The notes: generated from the sequence alone by a model not told the origin. A stretch of 64,000 bases of DNA from Aspidapion aeneum (GCA_963576565.1 OY755038.1:207983013-208047012), one strand, 5' to 3'. Positions 34,701 through 41,870 are shown, counted from the first letter of the stretch. Program-made: numbers and translations.

Positions 34701-36144
34701 AGCTACAAGGGGATTTTGAAAAGTCTGCATTTATGGAGTTGGCCTATAACTTTTTTATTTATGAAAATTTTATTTTGGTGTAAAATGCTTTCTTACAGTT
34801 TTTATGGAGAATCCAACTGTCAAACTAAATTTTATCTGTCACTTTTAGTTTTTGAGACATTACAAATAGTTTAAATTTTCTTAGGGAATGACTCATTTTT
34901 TGTTTTTGTTTTGAAATCTACGTCAAATTTTCTGTTTAACGATATAAATATTTAGGAATTTTTTGTTTGGAGAACTAAAATATTAGCCCATGAAAAAAAA
35001 ACATTTGAAATGTTTTCTGAGTCATGTCAATGTCATAATAATTTAAATCAAAGCCTACTTACCTTATCTCAATACCAAATAATTACAAAATGAAAAACAA
35101 TTTGTTTTAATTTCTGTCTGAATGCAAATGGCCGCTATTTTGAACATTTAATATAGTTTATTATAAAAAAATATAAATTAAAACAAAATTGTTTTTTATT
35201 TTGTAATTATTTGATATTGAGATCAGGCAAGTAGGCTTTGATTCAAATTATTAGGACATTGACATGACACAGAAAACAATTCAAATGTTTTTTTTTCATG
35301 GAATTACATTTTATTTCTCCAAACGAAAATTCCTTAATATCTTGAAAATTGCCTGACCAACTGTCATTTACGACATATCGTTAAACAGAAAATTTTATGT
35401 AGATTTCGAAACAAAAACAAAAAATAAATCATTCTGAAAGAAAATTTAAACTTTTTGTAATATCTCAAAAACTAAAAGTAACAGAGAAAATTTAGTTTGA
35501 CAGTTGGATTCTCCATAAAAAAAATCCTGTAAAAAAGCATGTCACACCAACATGAAATTTTCACAAATAAAAAAGTTATAGGCCACCTCCATAAATGCAG
35601 ACTTATCAAAATCCCCTTGTAGCTAAAAAACTACAACGTTTATCAAGAAGCGGTTTTCATATTTGAAGACGTCTCGAAAATCGACATGTCCACTCGTTTT
35701 TGTGTATCTCGGGTAGAATTACCTAAAACCAGCAAAAAACATCGAATTTGGCCCACCCCACATATATGCAGTTACATATATGTATGTATAGATATTGAGT
35801 GAAATATAACCAATAACACATAATTTTGGCACAGTTCTTTGGACATATCTAGGTAATTTTTATAGAATTTCGTTACACCATGTAATTCTTTATTAATGTA
35901 GAAAAAACCTTTTTATAGGCTTATGATGGCCCAAGTGATGTACTAAATGAAGAAGAACGTTAAATCGTCGAAGATACAAACCAAGATCTAAAGAGCTATG
36001 CATAAAATTAAACTTACCTTTAAAAAACTTTAGTCTGCCTCCTGGGCTATAGCCAGGGCCACCCTTGTTGCTATGTTGCTGAGTGGTTGCTAGTGGTGAT
36101 GGATCGTCCTGCTTTGAAATCCTGCTTTCAACACTGCCGTTCAT
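1679..36144 (-). CDS. H: Hairless ortholog, Notch-pathway co-repressor (whole spliced CDS span)
   Basis: Eight coding exons on the minus strand join with matching phases into a protein of about 392 residues. Domains in order: Su(H)-binding domain beginning GGRLKFFKDGKFILEL (about residues 35-139, with SDDNSSIQSSPWQRD and a TFWRP stretch), a basic RRRPHSTIADSLEEA region (about 147-161), SPRKRFLREMEKE (about 200-212), a Pro/Ser-rich linker, a Groucho-type YSITSLL motif (307-313), a Ser-rich tract, and a C-terminal PLNLSKH CtBP motif. In flies Hairless binds Su(H) in the nucleus and recruits Groucho and CtBP to silence Notch targets. The family name rests on my recall of fly Hairless motifs; exon joins come directly from AG/GT sites and phase. 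Fly Hairless is over 1000 residues, but shorter insect versions are expected. Introns total over 33 kb and are filled with transposons. Main uncertainty: the final donor at 6831/6835. Confidence 0.9.
1967..2800 (-). pseudogene. mariner transposase relic
   Basis: Broken minus-strand frames match mariner (D,D34D) transposases. Near 2765-2590 a PGAPKTALT-like linker and ENIDAMRMLITEDRHV occur. Further on come a DESWI-like first-Asp region, IPLEDERTVTTDWY, and at the end a RMQ-CI--GEYFEK terminus (1967-2070). Several frameshifts and stops break it, and the catalytic triad is not intact. It sits in the last Hairless intron, in the same strand as the gene. Confidence 0.75.
3705..3895. other. G+C-rich patch of unknown origin
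   Basis: This 190-base island (ctccccaggctgcc ... gtgggtgggggtatctg) stands out in A+T-rich intron. It holds no convincing frame. It may be the 3' end of a retroelement or SINE. It was tested as a Hairless exon on the minus strand and rejected. Confidence 0.3.
4142..4341. other. Assembly gap (200 N)
   Basis: Exactly 200 unknown bases, inside the last Hairless intron. Open frames spanning it are artefacts. Confidence 0.99.
4966..6757. mobile_element. DNA transposon with about 375-bp terminal inverted repeats (mariner-like)
   Basis: Left end CAGGGTTTTCCCGTATATTT and right end AAATATACGGGAAAACCCTG are inverted copies, flanked by TA at 4964 and 6758. The inverted repeats run inward for about 375 bases on each side (shared features: tttgacaggt, accctgtatattattt, gatatatgcg, atggcttccttgatg). 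Between them lies a minus-strand Tc1/mariner-type transposase relic. TA target and DDE relic place it in the IS630-Tc1-mariner group. Confidence 0.8.
5480..6110 (-). pseudogene. Tc1/mariner-type transposase relic
   Basis: Reading the minus strand: IFTDEAAFPPWFNRKNK (first Asp), NPHSLQAVKIQGRRSLHVW, CGLLNNRVIGPIF, then LIWQQDGAPPH (second Asp) near 5775, WPANSPDFSPLIFF near 5690, and NEHFANSIFQAIHRKFV near 5560. The order fits the catalytic and C-terminal part of this insect transposase family. Stops and shifts break it, and the N-terminal DNA-binding part is missing. Confidence 0.75.
6835..7051 (-). CDS. H: Hairless exon 8 (Groucho-type motif and Ser-rich tract)
   Basis: The acceptor is catttttacag (7052-7053). 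The exon reads ITSLLAEDSHRSP, a long Ser/Thr/Pro-rich tract, then RMYSENVDRLRSIELS. With exon 7 it forms YSITSLLAED, matching the YSIxxLL Groucho-binding motif of Hairless. Two donors overlap at its end: TCG|gtaggt (exon end 6835) and TCGGTAG|gttttt (exon end 6831). The first is stronger by consensus but gives ICH-stop when joined to the last exon. The second adds Val and keeps PLNLSKH in frame. Which is used cannot be decided here, and a missing exon is also possible. Confidence 0.87.
7764..8972. mobile_element. Fold-back element with TTAA at both ends (piggyBac-like MITE candidate)
   Basis: It is flanked by TTAA (7760-7763 and 8973-8976), with ends CTGCCG and CGGCAG. An inner inverted pair lies near 7885 (atggatgattctaccaaaag) and 8800. 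The phrase accagaggaatga recurs at 8079, 8230 and 8612. No transposase is visible. TTAA duplication suggests piggyBac, but the inverted repeat is very short. Confidence 0.4.
9110..9435. repeat. Imperfect tandem duplication, unit about 180 bp
   Basis: ttaaaaattaacaac with the preceding ccatcaaaattttaacctaa block occurs at 9130-9215 and again at 9313-9395. Noncoding. Nothing else is seen in 8985-10080. Confidence 0.45.
10088..10542. mobile_element. 455-bp palindromic MITE
   Basis: Ends AGGGCGGCCAGCAAC and GACCGCTGGCCGCCCT are inverted copies. The inner arms (aaatgcgagaatctaacaga at about 10307 and its complement at about 10432) are near perfect. Flanks share AATTG. No coding capacity. Confidence 0.7.
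10840..12930. repeat. Dispersed repeat, copy 1, split by a palindromic element
   Basis: 10840-11002 and 12599-12930 together match one continuous repeat at about 49460-49994 (shared: aaccggctaaactaa-like, cgtcctagagaaaag, gatgttccagaaaa, gattttataacacctg). The 1.6-kb palindrome between them was inserted at a TA. Noncoding as far as seen. Confidence 0.7.
11005..12596. mobile_element. Palindromic element with internal tandem duplication, TA target
   Basis: Terminal sequences ggtgtctcattatattttt and aaaaatataatgagacacc are inverted, and arms extend about 220 bp (gaattcgcgaaa / tttcgcgaattc). TA lies at both ends. The interior holds two direct copies of a roughly 285-bp unit (from ttggcatgtggtacatggcg at 11738 and 12019). 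Confidence 0.75.
12944..13339. mobile_element. Fold-back element, copy 1
   Basis: aaatttcggacttccattg at the left and its complement at the right end close a roughly 395-bp palindrome, with inner arms gtttcggttagtaagtatct. A shorter copy lies at 24607-24765. Both copies are followed by caatcattgtctN(C/T)gagtttc, so the repeat extends past the palindrome. Confidence 0.7.
14592..14831 (-). CDS. H: Hairless exon 7 (Pro-rich linker, first half of Groucho motif)
   Basis: The acceptor is tatgtctttcag (14832-14833) and the donor is gtaagaa (from 14591). It encodes residues 228-307: NSYVPEEPSVNSAQKRSR, a (PA)n/Pro-rich run, a four-Pro run, and AVKPVRNSSY, leaving two bases (AG) that make Ser with exon 8. 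Low-complexity Pro/Ala/Ser sequence marks it as a flexible linker. The YS of YSITSLL therefore straddles the intron. Confidence 0.88.
14991..15423. mobile_element. Solo LTR, gypsy-like
   Basis: A 433-bp sequence starts TGTTAC and ends GTAACA, flanked by a perfect GTAT duplication (14987-14990, 15424-15427). It contains tatatagggcc and aataaa in the order expected for an LTR on the plus strand. No internal region remains. It is assigned to gypsy on the 4-bp duplication and TG...CA ends. It lies in the intron between exons 6 and 7. Confidence 0.75.
16236..16349 (-). CDS. H: Hairless exon 6 (SPRKRFLREMEKE block)
   Basis: The acceptor is gatgtttttag (16350-16351) and the donor is gtaagt (from 16235). 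It completes a Ser codon with exon 5 and reads TPPRTETVVSPRKRFLREME, then Lys/Gln/Gly-rich sequence ending GSGGE plus two bases. The SPRKRFLREMEKE block is a short conserved motif of insect Hairless proteins. A longer open frame over this site in another frame is a shadow. Confidence 0.88.
16722..16873 (-). CDS. H: Hairless exon 5 (basic region)
   Basis: The acceptor is gaattttag (16874-16875) and the donor is gtaatt (from 16721). Phase 0 entry and phase 2 exit fit both neighbours. It encodes GRGVKRRRPHSTIADSLEEA and continues with an amphipathic, Arg-rich stretch (IRRRLMSVVAGLIEKNSN) and ends VRT. The KRRRP cluster could act as a nuclear localisation signal; that is inference. A KRRRPHEP-like cluster follows the Su(H)-binding domain in fly Hairless. 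Confidence 0.88.
17445..17640 (+). CDS. THAP zinc-finger domain, partial (first exon)
   Basis: From ATG at 17445: MSYKWCVVPQCSNTSIKTPE..., with KKWLELTRRDP in the middle and YICEDHFD at the end. This is the C2CH pattern of THAP, including the conserved Trp and the CEDHF end. After GAT a donor-like gtgagt follows (17629), so this is probably a first exon of about 61 codons. The downstream 450 bases hold a short minisatellite and a Lys-rich open frame with no clear domain. THAP domains bind DNA. Antisense to Hairless, within its intron. Confidence 0.65.
17745..17935. repeat. Minisatellite, about 20-bp unit
   Basis: Degenerate copies of ggcaggactaggcagtgcat from 17769 to 17930, about eight units. 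It lies directly after the THAP exon. Confidence 0.65.
18800..18930. repeat. Dispersed repeat shared with 39225-39350
   Basis: catatcattaatttttaaga and ggcctatgctatttgttatgg here reappear inverted at 39240-39345, in the middle of a palindromic element. Confidence 0.6.
19223..19356 (-). CDS. H: Hairless exon 4 (second conserved block)
   Basis: The acceptor is tatagtttcag (19357-19358) and the donor is gttagt (from 19222). The exon encodes residues 95-139: DDNSSIQSSPWQRDHSWKQ, then a Lys-rich spacer and SFTFWRPKQHRK. This block closely matches the segment that follows the Su(H)-binding core in fly Hairless as I remember it, and is the strongest single piece of support for the family call after GGRLKFFKDGKFILEL. 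It ends in phase 0, as exon 5 requires. Confidence 0.9.
19440..20115 (-). mobile_element. tRNA-derived SINE candidate
   Basis: On the minus strand the head (20113-20041) starts TGCGGC and ends GCCGCA, which can pair. It contains an A-box-like GTAGTCTAGTGGTATGG and a B-box-like GGTTCGTCAAA about 40 bases on. A moderately G+C-rich body of about 600 bases follows. Long for a SINE, so the body may belong to another retroelement. Confidence 0.5.
21296..21602 (-). pseudogene. Jockey-like LINE reverse transcriptase, C-terminal end
   Basis: The minus-strand frame gives DSLEHRRSVGDLSLFYRYYH, RMIPPGVAPTRPTRQ, then after one frame change SLWNKLPTTVLPAGYN and NRFKNNIHQHFR with TGA. This is the typical C-terminal tail of jockey/CR1-like non-LTR elements. 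Only the last roughly 100 codons remain. Confidence 0.75.
22922..23104. repeat. Three long G-runs between inverted ends
   Basis: G-runs of 15 (22948-22962), 11 (22991-23001) and 14 (23057-23070) bases lie between gcgcggat and atccgcgc. Confidence 0.7.
23310..23960. repeat. A+T-rich fold-back with ttcgaaaa-type units
   Basis: gacattattctcgaaaacct (23322) pairs with aggttttcgacaataaagtc (23770). The right arm repeats tgtcattNgaaaaaa and ttcgaaaaaa units. The unspecific A/T-rich make-up lowers certainty. The open frames on both strands here are by-products of the repeat. Confidence 0.55.
24249..24404 (-). CDS. H: Hairless exon 3 (core of Su(H)-binding domain)
   Basis: The acceptor is ttttttag (24405-24406) and the donor is gtaagc (from 24248). 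It starts with two bases of the shared Asp codon, then reads GKFILELERARDGERVSWV and SVPRKTYWPPPG, followed by a Pro/Thr/Val-rich stretch ending SSASLS. The Phe/Ile/Leu and Trp residues in this block are the ones known in flies to pack into the C-terminal domain of Su(H). Base composition is clearly more G+C-rich than the flanking introns. It ends in phase 1, matching exon 4. Two overlapping open frames here are shadows. Confidence 0.92.
24607..24793. mobile_element. Fold-back element, copy 2 (short)
   Basis: ctcggacttccattgtcttt and its complement close a 160-bp palindrome of the same family as 12944-13339, with most of the interior missing. Confidence 0.65.
24806..24941 (+). pseudogene. RTE-like LINE fragment (RT)
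   Basis: Encodes IQLNDRSTIYTLQFAENQVI and VANDKEDM, then a shifted frame. It matches the RT stretch of the copies at 31.2-32.0 and 45.4-46.8 kb (whose QFADDQ catalytic motif is AENQ here). It is cut off at its 3' end by the hAT-like element starting at 24950. Confidence 0.75.
24950..25909. mobile_element. hAT-like element with GCGCGT minisatellite arms (element 1)
   Basis: Inverted ends GGCTCTGTAAYGAAATAGCGCG are flanked by 8-bp targets AACAAATC and AACGAATC. The left arm (24965-25215) is about 16 units of atagcgcgtatcaaa; the right arm (25700-25895) is its inverted image, about 12 units. The core holds aggggtctctttctaacata (25256) with its complement (25603), and accgaaccg runs (25293-25360) with ggttcggttc runs (25495-25540). 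There is no transposase. The 8-bp target suits hAT. Confidence 0.8.
25998..27068. mobile_element. hAT-like element with TTCGAACGGAAA minisatellite arms (element 2)
   Basis: Ends GGGTCGCGGAA and TTCCGCGACCC are flanked by a perfect 8-bp target ACTTTTAG (25990-25997, 27069-27076). The arms are about 11-12 units of a roughly 31-bp repeat (ttcgaacggaaatttg, ttcgaaaacatttt), left 26010-26365 and inverted right 26655-27050. The core (26378-26650) is of the same kind as element 1: aggggtctctttctaacata, accgaaccg and tcctagaggg motifs in inverted pairs. No transposase. Confidence 0.82.
27310..28370 (-). pseudogene. RTE-like LINE fragment, deleted
   Basis: The minus-strand pieces ARNIETHVTFVDLQRAYDT (RT first Asp block), NVDNTKYLCIGNESSELEL and TMVKSTLLYRIETCR are in order, but the catalytic Asp-Asp block is deleted near 27915. 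An insertion with an 18-base C-run (about 28187) and gggtgcgccactggg breaks the 5' part. Confidence 0.75.
28517..28700 (-). mobile_element. tRNA-derived SINE
   Basis: On the minus strand an A-box-like GTGTAGTGGTGGCAATG (28684-28669) is followed by a clear B box GGGTTCGATTCCT (28640-28627), then a short body ending in a taaataaataaaaaa tail. RNA polymerase III would transcribe it, in the sense of Hairless. Confidence 0.72.
30640..31100. mobile_element. Palindromic element (fold-back)
   Basis: ttgaatagggaaagtgggtc (about 30772) pairs with gacccactttccctattcaa (about 31071), and caaggtgtcac-type sequences pair inside. The arms are about 155 bp around an A+T-rich centre at about 30925. It starts near tacagggtctttc. 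Confidence 0.6.
31208..32012 (-). pseudogene. RTE-like LINE fragment (RT to C-terminus)
   Basis: The minus strand reads IQLNDRFTIYTLQFADDQVI (catalytic Asp-Asp), VNVDKTQYLCIGNESSELEL, KVIGCLNSILWSREIKKN, then by frame change RMNDERLPKQVLEWQ and GRPKLEWQQS. The homology to the longer copy at 45.4-46.8 kb stops abruptly near 32012. Confidence 0.82.
32335..33716. mobile_element. Non-autonomous hAT element with 8-bp target duplication
   Basis: Ends CAGTGGCGGCGCGTG and CGAAACCGCCACTG, each followed inward by gggggtgcac on the proper strand, are flanked by a perfect CTTATAAC (32327-32334, 33717-33724). This is a classic hAT hallmark. There is no transposase frame. A small inverted pair (33325 and 33425) lies inside. 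It landed in DNA (acagtgaatatcgcttataa) resembling a pogo/Tigger end. Confidence 0.88.
33880..34222. mobile_element. Palindromic MITE
   Basis: gggcccaaacgactcgtgc at the left and its diverged complement cacaagtcgtttgatcccgg at the right. The inner arms repeat cttggcaagtatacg on both strands. About 340 bp. Confidence 0.62.
34557..35762. mobile_element. 1.2-kb palindrome with about 550-600-bp arms
   Basis: cagggtgggtcaaattcgatg and catcgaatttggcccacccc are the ends. The arms stay similar for most of the element (shared: cgagtggacatgtc, tagctacaagggg, tttgacagttggattctcca, gcctacttgcctgatctcaa). No coding capacity. It lies in the intron between exons 2 and 3. Confidence 0.82.
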
Positions 36145-36170
36145 TCCATATCGTTTGTGGTTTGTCTCTT
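36018..36170 (-). CDS. H: Hairless exon 2 (start codon and start of Su(H)-binding domain)
   Basis: The acceptor is ...ttttttcatag at 36171-36172 and the donor gtaag starts at 36017. The start codon is taken as the ATG at 36142-36144. The frame stays open upstream to the acceptor, but joining to the proposed non-coding exon 1 puts an in-frame TGA just before it. The exon codes for residues 1-42 and ends GGRLKFFK plus one base, which completes an Asp codon with exon 3 to give GGRLKFFKDGKFILEL. The residues before the motif (KQDDPSPLATTQQHSNK) are polar and low in complexity, as expected of a disordered tail. Confidence 0.9.
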
Positions 36171-37140
36171 CTATGAAAAAACAGAGTACTTACTATTTAT
36201 AATACCTATTTATCATAAGGCCTGACTAATTTTTTTATATGATATAAATTATTAAGGAAAAATAGCTTATTATATATTTAAATACAATAAAAACATTTTT
36301 AAATAAAAAAACACCCAACAGAACTGCTAAATCTACTTGTACCTACTTGTCCAAAGCGCACTTAAAAATTTTAGTTTTGTATTTTCATGAATCAGGTTAT
36401 TAGGTAATTTTGTACCCAACTGCGACTAGTAGGTACAAGTAAATTTAGTAGTTTTTTATTTAAAAAATGTTTTTATTTCCAACTTTTAGGTTTAATTCTT
36501 ATTCAGCCTTATAGAAAGCACAACGAATATGCATTTACCATTCATTTAGCGTTACAAGGAAAGTACGTGAAGATTTTCTACGGACGCGAACAGTGTTACC
36601 TTTCATTGAGTGAAGGTGGAGGAGGGGAGCGGGAGGAGGGAACTAATAAAACGGTATTGAAAAAAATCTTAAAACGTGCGCAGAAAAAAATCTTTAAAAT
36701 CGCTCTATATTTGTGAAAGTTACTACAACTATTACTAATAAGGAGGGCGGGGAGGAGTGAGGAAGAGGGAGGGGCAACAAGTAAAATGATGTTGGAATTT
36801 TTTTTTTAAACGTGTGCAGAAAGAATGTTTGAAATTTTCCTATATTTTTGGTAAAATTATGCGAATATATTAAAAAAACCTTTCATTTTCAAATTTGTAT
36901 TGAAGAACTTGGCTTTACTTTTATCTCAATTATTTTTACGGAATACCATTTTCGCGTACTTGGCTTTTTTTTACATGAAATGTTTTTGTTATGATTTTAC
37001 TTCTTCTTTAAAAGAATTGGAAAATATTTAATTTTTAAAGTAGTAAAATATGCGGAATATTGTTCCAAACTTTTGCAATGCCTTATTTAAAATGTTCAGG
37101 TTTTTAAATTTTTCTCCATGGCTTAATCATAGTTAGTTAT

Positions 37141-37760
37141 CAGCCTTCTAAAGCTCAGCTCTCTAACGTTTCTGAAAGTGGACAATGCTACTTTTACATA
37201 ACTTTACATGTATAGGGGAGGAAAGTAAATTAAAATGTTAATGTTTTTAAATTTTTTACTTTAGTTTTATTTTAGTTCCTATCAGTCTTCCAAAGCTCAG
37301 CTCTCTAGCGTTTCTCGAAGTGGGCAATGTTACTTTTATATAAATTTACATTTATAAGAGAGGGAAGTAAATCAGGTGAAATTAAAATTTTGGTGTTTTA
37401 AAATTTTTTCCTATAGTTTTACCATAGTGCCTTTTAGTCTTAAAACGCTCAGCTCTCTAGCGTGTCTGGAAGTGGGCAGTGTTAATTTTACATAACTTTA
37501 CATTTATAGGGGAGGGAAGTAAATTAGATTTTGGGGCGTTTTAATTTTTTTCTATAGTTTTATCATAGTTACTATCGGCCTTCCAAAGCTCAGCTCTAGC
37601 ATTTCTGGAAGTGAGCAATGTTACTTTTACATAACTTTACATGTATAGGGGAGGAGAGTAAATTAGAATTTTGGGGTTTTTTGATTTTGTCCAGGGGTTT
37701 AGTCATAATTTCTATCAGTGTTGCCAAATTTCAGCTTTGTAGCATGTCTGGAAGTACAGT
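37141..37760. repeat. Tandem array, about 145-bp unit, five copies
   Basis: The phrase aaagctcagctctctagcgt with gtgggcaatgttacttttac and ataggggaggaaagtaaat recurs at about 37150, 37295, 37448, 37585 and (diverged) 37725. Noncoding. Confidence 0.7.
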
Positions 37761-38481
37761 AGAGTCAGTGAGTGGCAATTTCGCCGTTTTTTTAAATTTC
37801 GTAACTACTCTACTACTTTATGGAAGTTCATGAAACTTGGAGGGGTTGTTAACTTTATGAAGATCTTCGACTGTGCATTCGTAGCTCATTCCGAAGTGGA
37901 GTTTTAGATAGGACAAATATGGGCTAAAATGTTTCAAGAAAAGATGGTACAGCAGCGCGTAGTTGGCGAGGCGCTGCCGGGCCCCCAGATTTTGAGTGGC
38001 TTCAGTCACGTGGTTAATTCTGGGCAGTTACGTTACCTGTCATTTTTGAACATTTTGTCAAGATGTTGGTGTACTGATTTTCGGAAATATGCATGTCACG
38101 TGCGGTCGATCGATACGTTTTCGGTCCATTTTTCCGGTTGTAGCATGGTATCTGCTGGGGATGGGCAAACGTGGGAATGGTTTTAATCTGCAATAAAAAG
38201 GAATACTTTTCCAGTAAAAATAAATTTAAAAAAGAAAAATGTGTACACATTTTCAGGAAATATAACTTTTACGGCACTGCCCTTTTGGCCTAAAATTACA
38301 AAGACAAAAATTTTTGAAAGTCTTGAATTAAGAACGGAATTTAAGTTTTCAGATGCACCATTTACTCTGGAATAGTTAGTACAGGATTAGATTTACATAC
38401 AATTTTAGAGAATTGTTCTACTTTTGGCCCATACTGTATGTAGTTTCCTTTTGTAAAAATATACAAACTGTCTTAGAAGTA

Positions 38482-39874
38482 CAGGGTGTCCCAAATTGGG
38501 CACTTTTAGGGGGTTTAAGGTACTTCTAGGGGAGACAGAGAAAAATTGACCACGCATTGCGAGGCTCAAATTTCAAGAGAAGACTTATAGTGAAAACCGC
38601 ATTTTGAAATATCGTCTCGTCTTTGAGCTACAGGGGCTTTTTGAAAAGTCTGCATTTTTGAAGGGGGTCTATAACTTCGTTATTAGTGGAAATTTTGATT
38701 TAGAGTAAATTGCAGTTTTATACACTTTGTCACGAGGAATTCACCCGCTAAATTATATTTTAACTGTCACTTTTACTTTTTGAGATATGACATAAAGTTG
38801 CGTTTTTTCTTATGGAATGGCCTATATTTTAATTAATTTTCGAATTCGTCATTGAATTCTTTTCAAAATGATGTATCATATATATGTCATAGTTTGATTG
38901 AGCGGTTTAGGAGATATTCAGCTTTTTCACTTATTTCTAGTGCGCTATGATTTCCTGCTGAGGCAGGTAAAGGCACTCCAGTATTTTTATTATTTTACAC
39001 AGTCACAAATATAGTAAGGCTGGTTTGGAAAAATTATAATTTAGCTGACGGCCCTCAAAGCCTAGTTATAAAAAGTTTTAAAAAATGATACATATTTCAA
39101 AATAAAATTAAAACGCTTTTGTGCAAAATAATTTCATATCAAAACGTAATGTCAAATTGTTTAAACAATTGAAAACAATGACAAAACGCCAAGACGCAAG
39201 GCCAACTTGATTTGCATAGTATAAGAAAACAAAACTAAACTTCATATCATAATTTTTGAGATAACTTTTTGACAGTTATCAGCTGTTTACCATAACAAAT
39301 AGCATAGGCCAACGAAAAAAAGTCTCAAAATTAATGATATGAACCATATAGGAGCATTGAAGTAGGATTTGACCGCAAGGCTTTCACGTGAATGGCGCAT
39401 GACGTCATTCAACGCACACTAGACAAAAATAAAAAACTTTAATTATCTCCGAAACCGCTCAATCAAACTATGACATATGATACATCATTTTGAAAAGAAT
39501 GCAATCACGAATTCGAAAATTAATTAAAATATAGGCCATTCCATAATAAAAAATGCAACTTTATGTCATATCTCAAAAACTAAATGTGACAGTTAAAATT
39601 TAATTCAGCGGTTGAATTCCTCGTGACAAAGTCTATAAAATTGCAATTTACTCTAAATCAATATTTCCAATAATAACGAAGTTATAGACCCCCCTCCAAA
39701 ATGCAGACTTTTCAAAAAGCCCCCGTAGCTCAAAGACGAGACGATATTTCAAAATGCGGTTTTCACTATAAGTCTTCTCTTGAAATTTGAGCCTCGTAAT
39801 GCGTGGTCAGTTTTTCTCTGTCTTCCCTAGAAGTACCTTAAACCCCCCAAAAGTGCCCAATTTGGGACACCCTG
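38482..39874. mobile_element. 1.4-kb palindromic element D, TA target
   Basis: Ends CAGGGTGTCCCAAATTGGGC and GCCCAATTTGGGACACCCTG, flanked by TA (38480, 39875). Arms of about 450-480 bp share gaaaagtctgcattttt and ggggtctataacttcg motifs, which also occur in the palindrome at 34557-35762, so the families are related. The centre contains an inverted copy of the repeat at 18800-18930. Confidence 0.82.
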
Positions 39875-39876
39875 TA

Positions 39877-41310
39877 CAGCGTGTCTCATTTTGGATGGGA
39901 TTAAACGGGGAACTCGGTTGTTATTAAAGATATTGATTTTCTGATTGCACCTTACCGTGCCCTTTTTTTGAGCCCTTAAAAATGGTGTAATCAGATTTTT
40001 GCTATACCCCGTGGTTTCTCTAATACAGGGAGTTTCTGAAAAAATTGCATTTTTAATAATTTCTTGTATCTTGCTTATTTTGCAGGATATTTTTATTCGG
40101 TAAAAACCTTTTTATGGCAACTTTTTTAGAGCAAAATAATGACGTTGTCAATTTTTTAAAATATTGTTTGGTTTTTGAGATATATGGTATTTATCATAAA
40201 AAAATTAAATGCAGAACTGGATTTTTTTTATTACTATTTTGATTGGTTTCATGCTATTATTACCTCAAAATAATAAAAATTTAATATTTTTTTGTTTTAG
40301 TTTTAAAAAAATATTAAATATTTAAAAAAAAAATTAGTCCGAACCTGGAAATTTCCAACGTAAATATAAATTTAAAATGGCAAGACACACTAATCGAACG
40401 ATTTTTAGTTTATTTGTTTCAAAACGTTAATTAAAAGATTTTTTAATAAAGTAAAAAAGCATTAAAAAGTTATATCATAGCAATTATTTGATGGACACAC
40501 AGCAACTCATGAAATTTACATCAACATGGAAAAACAAAAGCGTGGACTTGACATTGTATTTTTGTCACTGAAAATTATTCTAAAATGGCTAGAAATCGAC
40601 CATATCCAGATTTTGAAAAATATTTAAACGACAGAAATATTTTTATGCAAAATGTTTTAAGAAAAATTACTTGAAAATGCCAACAATGTCCTACAGATAA
40701 TAGCAATCAGTTTAAACATTCATATCATTAAAGAAAAATGAGTTAATATTTTTTTGTAATTTGTTATTTTTTTGAATTTCGAGACTTTCTTTCAAAAAAA
40801 TCTTTAAATTAACGTTCACTAGCAATTTATATTTATTTTGGAAATTTCGAGGTTCAGACTATTTTCTTTTAAATATTAAATATTTTTTTTTAACCTTAAA
40901 ACAAGAAAATATAAAATTTTTATTATTTTGTAATAATAATAGCATAAAACCAATCAAAATAGTAATAAAAAAATCCAGGTCCGTATTTAATTTTTTTATG
41001 TTAAATACCATATCTCAAAAACTAAACAATAATTTAAAAAATTGACAACGTCATTATTTTCCTCTAAAAAGTTGCCATAAAAAGGTTTTTACAGAATAAA
41101 AATATCTTGCAAAATGAGTGAGATATAAGGGAATAATAAAAATGCAATTTTCTCAAAAACTCCCTGTATTATCGAAACTATGGGGTATAGCAAAAATCTG
41201 ATTACACCATTTTTAAGGGCTCAAAAAAACAGCAAGGTGCAATCAGAAAATCGATATCTTTAATAATAACCAAGTTTCCCATTTAATCCCATTGAAAATG
41301 GGACACGCTG
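39877..41310. mobile_element. 1.4-kb palindromic element E, adjoining D
   Basis: Ends CAGCGTGTCTCATTTTGGATG and its diverged complement ...CATTGAAAATGGGACACGCTG; TA at 39875 is shared with element D, and TA lies at 41311. The arms run over 400 bp (gattacaccatttttaaggg, gttgccataaaaagg, tttgagatatatggtat pairs). Noncoding. Confidence 0.82.
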
Positions 41311-41499
41311 TACATTCAAAAATGGTTAGGGTCGGGGTTTGACTGGTCAATTTTGACAAATATGTATAGCCAGAGCTACTCTTATTACTCAAAAATTCAC
41401 AGGGGTGAGTATTTTTAGCCGTGAATCACAATCAAACCACATAAAACTTTTTGGGTACGTCTTTAAAAAATAATATATATAATATAGCAAAAGTTAGCA

Positions 41500-41870
41500 C
41501 AACTTTGAAAATTAAGAAAAAATTATCTGCTCATAATTTGCCGTTAATTATCCGTAAATTAGTTGTGAAAACAAAATATTTGCCGTGTCCATTTTCTACA
41601 AAAAATGGTGTTAACTTATAGAAATAATGGATTTATCAAAAAAAATTCGCGCATAATTTGCTGTTAATTATCCGGACATTAGTTGCGAAACAAAAAAATT
41701 GCCGTGCCCCCGGCAGCAGAACACCTATAAAAATAATGGATTTATCTAAAAAAAAAATTGTGCAAAGTTTGCCGTTAATTATCCGTAAATATGTTGTGAA
41801 AACAAAATATTTGCCGTGTCCATTTTTTACAAAAAATGGTGTTGACATTTAGAAATAATGGATTTATCTA
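41500..41870. repeat. Short satellite array, about 118-bp unit (inverted relative to 50-51 kb)
   Basis: About three units of tttgccgttaattatccgtaaat ... aaatatttgccgtgtcc ... aaatggtgtt ... aataatggatttat. The same unit, on the other strand, forms the array at 49995-51190, and one unit lies near 44030. Confidence 0.72.
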
